Source: Pseudomonadota bacterium
GTDB lineage: Bacteria; Pseudomonadota; Gammaproteobacteria; Steroidobacterales; Steroidobacteraceae
Assembly (NCBI GenBank): GCA_023417315.1
Contig: JAEZFW010000082.1
Location: 53,560 to 117,559, forward strand
Reading direction: 5' to 3'
DNA: 64,000 nucleotides
The notes beneath the pieces were generated by a model. It saw only the letters and a program-made list of their open reading frames with translations, made no database searches and was not told the DNA's origin. The number at the start of each line of letters is the position of its first letter. The stretch's first letter is position 1. The translations under genes and the position numbers were made by a program. Of this stretch, positions 60,356 through 64,000 are shown piece after piece.

Positions 60356-61714
60356 CTATTCACTCGCTGGAATCACCGCAACTGCGGAATCCTGGGCTCG
60401 GTCCAAGGAGGCCAGGATCTGCCTGGCGCGGCCGTCGAACTCACCACGATAGGTATCGGAGATGGGTGCCGCGTCCGGGAGGGGTACCGTGCGTGGATTC
60501 TTGTGAATTCCGTTCACGCGATACTCATAGTGCAAGTGGGGTCCGGTCGCAGCGCCAGAGCTTCCCACATGACCGATCGTCATTCCCTGTTTGACGCGCT
60601 GGCCCTTCCGCAGGCCGTTCGCAAATCGAGACATGTGACCATACAGCGTCGAGATTCCGCCCCCGTGCTCGAGGATGACGACGCGACCGTAGCCGCCCTT
60701 GGTGCCGACGAAGTCGACGCGTCCATCGCCTGCGGCTTTGATGACGGTGCCGGTTGCTGCCGCGTAGTCGACGCCTTTGTGCGCCCGGATCGTGTTCAAG
60801 ATCGGATGGCGGCGTCGAGGATTGAAGTTCGAGCTGATGCGGGTGAAATCGAGTGGTGCGCGCAGAAACTGGCGACGCATGCTGCGACCGTCTGGGGCGA
60901 AATAGTCGGCTATCGCCTTGTCGGAGGATTCGAAGTAGATCGCGCGATGCGTCTCGCCATTGTTCGTGAAATCGGCAGCGAGGATACGACCGTCGCCGAT
61001 GTACTCGCCATCGCGAAACTTCTGCTCGTAAACGAGCGTGAAGCGGTCTCCGGAGCGAATATCGAGGGCGAAGTCGATCTTCCATCCGAAGATATCGTTT
61101 GCGAGCGCAAGGATGATCTCGGGGCTCACGCCGGCGGCTCGCGCGGAAACGAACAGCGAGCTTTCGATCGTGCCGTGCGCATACGCTTCGCGCGTTTCGA
61201 TTGGCGTTGCGAGAACCTCTGCGGCGAATCCAGATTCGCCACGCGTCACCTTTAGTACCTCGGTTTCGCTGATGCGTCTCGTAAGCGCTTGCAGCAGTCC
61301 CTCTTCGTGGACAAGGGTGATCGTGTCGCCCGGGCGCAGCCGGTCGAGGCTCTCGCGCACGCCGGGCAAGCCGCGAATACTCGCCAGATCCGAAAGGCTC
61401 AACTTGAGCTGGCGAAAGATACGATCAAGAGTGTCGTTGCGACGGACGACGAACTCGACCGTGTCCCCGAGCGGTTTCGGAATCGGATCGGGCTCTATCG
61501 CGGGTACCTCGAGCGCAGGGAGCTCGGGCAGTGCAATTGGGGTTGGCTCGCGCTCTAGCCGCGATGACGCCTGCTTGTCTAGAACGGAGTAAACGATGAG
61601 CCCGCCGATCAGGGGGACGAGGAGGCCGGAAGCAAACCACCGCGCATGCATCGCCGCGCGGGACTTTGTGGAGCTCGGCTTGTAGTCCAGAGCGATCTTT
61701 GATCCTGGTTGCAC
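60356..61714 (-). CDS. M23-family murein endopeptidase (MepM/YebA-like)
   Basis: 452 residues from GTG 61714, chosen because AAGGG lies 7 bases upstream; TTG 61729 is the alternative. An N-terminal membrane anchor, a LysM/OapA-like region (about 80-130, VEFVVRRNDTLDRIFRQLKL) and a C-terminal M23 domain with AHKGVDYAAATGT (zinc H-x3-D), GYGRVVILEHGGGISTLYGH and GPHLHYEYRVNG (HxH). It cuts peptide cross-links for cell-wall growth. Divergent from tyrS, as in many gammaproteobacteria. Confidence 0.93.
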   Translation of the reverse strand: MQPGSKIALDYKPSSTKSRAAMHARWFASGLLVPLIGGLIVYSVLDKQASSRLEREPTPIALPELPALEVPAIEPDPIPKPLGDTVEFVVRRNDTLDRIFRQLKLSLSDLASIRGLPGVRESLDRLRPGDTITLVHEEGLLQALTRRISETEVLKVTRGESGFAAEVLATPIETREAYAHGTIESSLFVSARAAGVSPEIILALANDIFGWKIDFALDIRSGDRFTLVYEQKFRDGEYIGDGRILAADFTNNGETHRAIYFESSDKAIADYFAPDGRSMRRQFLRAPLDFTRISSNFNPRRRHPILNTIRAHKGVDYAAATGTVIKAAGDGRVDFVGTKGGYGRVVILEHGGGISTLYGHMSRFANGLRKGQRVKQGMTIGHVGSSGAATGPHLHYEYRVNGIHKNPRTVPLPDAAPISDTYRGEFDGRARQILASLDRAQDSAVAVIPASE

Positions 61715-61869
61715 CAAAAAACCCTTCAATCCGGCCGACGTTGCAGCGCTTTATTCTTCGAGTGAAGACTGGCGCGAAAGTTAAAGATGGATGACATGAG
61801 CGTCAACTGCGATGGTAAACATTGACGGCGTTCTCGTTCGGTGGATTGCGGCCCCAGCGGCGAACCCAT

Positions 61870-61911
61870 AGAGTCCTGTCTCATACAAACAGAGTCCTGT
61901 CTCATACAAAT
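61870..61911 (+). repeat. Tandem 21-base direct repeat upstream of tyrS
   Basis: Two almost identical 21-base units, 61870-61890 and 61891-61911, each reading AGAGTCCTGTCTCATACAAA plus one base. They end 36 bases before the tyrS ATG in the probable leader. The T-box mechanism is not expected in this group, so a different control or a recent duplication is possible. Confidence 0.9.
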
Positions 61912-61947
61912 CTGAACTCCACGTGCCTGTTGAGCACGAGCCAAACG

Positions 61948-63168
61948 ATGCCTTCAACCCACACTGCCGAAGAGCAACTTGCCGAGATCAAACGCGGCAC
62001 ATCTGAGATCCTTCTGGAAAGCGAGCTACTGACCAAACTGCGCAGGGGCAAGCCGCTGCGCATCAAGGCGGGCTTCGATCCTACTGCGCCGGATCTGCAC
62101 CTTGGTCATACGGTGCTCATCAACAAGATGCGCCGTTTCCAGGAGTTCGGCCACGAAGTCATTTTCTTGATCGGAGATTTCACCGGCTTGATCGGCGATC
62201 CGACGGGCCGCAATGCTACGCGACCGGCGTTGACACCCGACGAAGTGAGCGCCAACGCGAGAACGTACGAGGCGCAGATCTTCAAGATCCTCGATCCAGA
62301 GCGAACTCGAGTGGAGTTCAACTCGCGCTGGATGAATCAGATGGGGGCTGCAGGATTGATCCAACTGGCCGCGCGGCACACCGTCGCGCGCATGCTCGAG
62401 CGCGACGATTTCAGTAAGCGCTACAAAGGCGGTCAACCTATCGCCGTTCACGAATTCCTCTATCCGCTCGTGCAGGGCTACGACTCCGTCGCATTGCAGG
62501 CGGATGTCGAGATGGGCGGCACGGATCAGAAGTTCAATCTGCTCGTGGGGCGACAGTTGCAGGAATCATACGGGCAAGAGCCTCAAGTGGTGCTCACGAT
62601 GCCGTTGCTCGAAGGCCTCGACGGGATCAACAAGATGTCGAAGTCTCTCGGCAACTACGTCGGAGTCGCCGAGCCGCCCGATGACATGTTCGGCAAGCTC
62701 ATGTCGATTTCGGACGACTTGATGTGGCGCTATTTCGATCTGCTTTCGTTTCGCAGCAATGCCGAGCTCAGTGCGTTGCAAGCGGAGGTGGAGAGTGGAC
62801 GCAATCCGATGGAAGCGAAATTCGAGCTTGCAGGTGAAATCACCGCGCGTTTTCACGGCGGCGATGCCGCTAAGCGCGCTCGCGAGAACTTCGCTGCGCG
62901 CAGCCAGCAACGCGAAATTCCTACGGACATCCCGAAGCGCACAGAGACCATCGACGCTGCTGAAATCGGGATTGCAGCGCTCCTTAAGCAGTGTGGATTG
63001 GTGCCAAGTACATCGCAGGCCTTCCGCCTGATCGAGCAGGGTGGCATCCGCTTGAATAACGAGCGCGTCACCAACATAAAGGCGACCGTAAGCGCGGGCG
63101 CGACGTATCTCTTCCAGGTGGGTAAGCGCGCGTTCGCAGAGATCACGGTGACTCAAAAGACCGACTGA
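61948..63168 (+). CDS. tyrS: Tyrosyl-tRNA synthetase
   Basis: 406 residues from ATG 61948. Class I signature HLGHT at 51-55 (in TAPDLHLGHTVLINKMR) and KMSKS at 229-233, plus LIGDFTGLIGDPTGRNATRP, QADVEMGGTDQKFN and a C-terminal S4 RNA-binding domain (AFRLIEQGGIRLNNERVTN). It matches the shorter TyrZ-like lineage by HLGHT and length. The 21-base tandem repeat lies in its leader. Confidence 0.96.
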   Translation: MPSTHTAEEQLAEIKRGTSEILLESELLTKLRRGKPLRIKAGFDPTAPDLHLGHTVLINKMRRFQEFGHEVIFLIGDFTGLIGDPTGRNATRPALTPDEVSANARTYEAQIFKILDPERTRVEFNSRWMNQMGAAGLIQLAARHTVARMLERDDFSKRYKGGQPIAVHEFLYPLVQGYDSVALQADVEMGGTDQKFNLLVGRQLQESYGQEPQVVLTMPLLEGLDGINKMSKSLGNYVGVAEPPDDMFGKLMSISDDLMWRYFDLLSFRSNAELSALQAEVESGRNPMEAKFELAGEITARFHGGDAAKRARENFAARSQQREIPTDIPKRTETIDAAEIGIAALLKQCGLVPSTSQAFRLIEQGGIRLNNERVTNIKATVSAGATYLFQVGKRAFAEITVTQKTD

Positions 63169-63297
63169 GCCTTCAGGGATCGCCGCACTGGTAATGCGAT
63201 TCGTCGATCCCACATAGGGTTACGCAACCGATAACGCGCGCTTCAGTGAGGAATCTCCGGCGTCTTCTCGGCTCGAAAAAATCTTTTCGCGCAGGTG

Positions 63298-63325
63298 TTG
63301 ACTCCCGGTTTCCGCCAAGTAATAT
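63298..63325 (+). promoter_or_regulatory. rRNA operon promoter P1
   Basis: TTGACT (63298-63303), a 16-base spacer and TAATAT (63320-63325), with an A/T-rich UP-like stretch upstream (63274-63288) and a GC-rich discriminator (GCGCGCCC) typical of stringently controlled rRNA promoters. Confidence 0.8.
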
Positions 63326-63406
63326 GCGCGCCCTCGTCGCGGTGACTTCGGTCTTGCACCGAAGCGCGAACTCCAAAAAAGGTCGAAACGCAGTTTCACT
63401 GTGGTG

Positions 63407-63434
63407 TTGACGAGACGAGGTTCGCGGTTATAAT
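63407..63434 (+). promoter_or_regulatory. rRNA operon promoter P2
   Basis: TTGACG (63407-63412), a 16-base spacer and consensus TATAAT (63429-63434), preceded by an A-rich UP-like segment (CCAAAAAAGG). Tandem with P1, 109 bases apart. Confidence 0.85.
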
Positions 63435-63464
63435 TCCGCTTCTGTCTACGCCCCGCGTGTAGAT

Positions 63465-63479
63465 CGCTCTTTAAAAATC
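63465..63479 (+). promoter_or_regulatory. boxA antitermination site of the rRNA leader
   Basis: CGCTCTTTAAAAATC closely matches the boxA consensus TGCTCTTTAACAA that loads NusB-S10. A boxC-like GTGTGGGGACTCG follows at about 63493. Confidence 0.8.
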
Positions 63480-63610
63480 GAAACAGGTAATTTGTGTGGG
63501 GACTCGCGTCGGTTCGTTGCGAAACGCAACATTCGATGATGAGTTACCAATTTAGCCAGTAAAGCTAGGTTGGGACACTCGCTTCAATTTAGGTCTAAGA
63601 AATTAGCCTT

Positions 63611-64000
<390 letters not shown>

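Noticed and set aside
59864..61255. 463-codon forward open frame opposite ppk1 and the M23 peptidase gene
   Set aside because: It spans two well-supported genes in antisense and resembles no family.

Overview
The window is a GC-rich, densely coded chromosomal segment from a gammaproteobacterium. The evidence is the start of a 16S rRNA gene at the right edge, an rpoN/hpf/rapZ-lptBAC-kdsCD locus, a petABC-sspAB locus, and mpl, erpA, rppH, ibaG and bolA-type genes. The gene content and 16S start suggest a Steroidobacter/Nevskia/Xanthomonas-like lineage. That placement is inference; a 16S search would settle it. No transposase, integrase, phage gene, tRNA or CRISPR array was recognised.

Layout. 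1-2.7 kb: the end of mpl, a LON-domain protein, a CPBP membrane protease and a small SANT/Myb-like protein. 3.2-15.3 kb: a surface-glycan island with a GT7-type galactosyltransferase, Wzi-like outer-membrane protein, WbsX-like protein, three methyltransferases, a PhyH-type dioxygenase, GT61 and GT2 glycosyltransferases and an MsbA-like ABC exporter. 15.4-19 kb: hemL, a 55-residue rubredoxin, a TraB/GumN protein and cpdA. 19.5-25.5 kb: tkt-gap-pgk-pykA, the lower-glycolysis block. 25.5-31.2 kb: penicillin acylase, periplasmic peroxiredoxin, patatin and mgtE. 31.4-38 kb: rapZ, hpf, rpoN, lptB, lptA, lptC, kdsC, kdsD, all on the minus strand, making and exporting LPS and carrying sigma-54. 38-46 kb: a BolA-like gene, murA, a DegS-like protease, petABC (cytochrome bc1), sspA-sspB, pdxH and a His/Tyr-rich secreted protein. 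46-54 kb: tyrA, a diguanylate cyclase, an Fbp-type ferric-iron ABC operon behind a Fur-like dyad, a FecCD permease and rppH. 54-63 kb: hemJ, a coiled-coil membrane protein plus bactofilin, erpA, ppx and ppk1 with overlapping 3' ends, an M23 peptidase and tyrS. 63.2-64 kb: rRNA promoters, boxA and the first 390 bases of 16S rRNA.

The most unusual feature is not a gene. Twelve intergenic spots carry the same architecture: short tandem words of 7 (sometimes 8) bp, usually ending in a G(T/C)CAGA(G/A) core, then a spacer, then the mirror image. The word differs from locus to locus (GGCTGTA, GGTTAGC, GTTGACG, GGGGATA, GTGACGA, a TGGCCA(A/C)-type word) while the two arms at one locus usually match. 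Eleven of the twelve begin or end within about 12 bases of a stop codon, sometimes contributing the stop codon itself. One has supplied the coding sequence of a signal peptide. This looks like a dispersed family of heptamer-armed inverted repeats that targets gene ends and homogenises its arms locally. I know of no named family that fits, but could not search.
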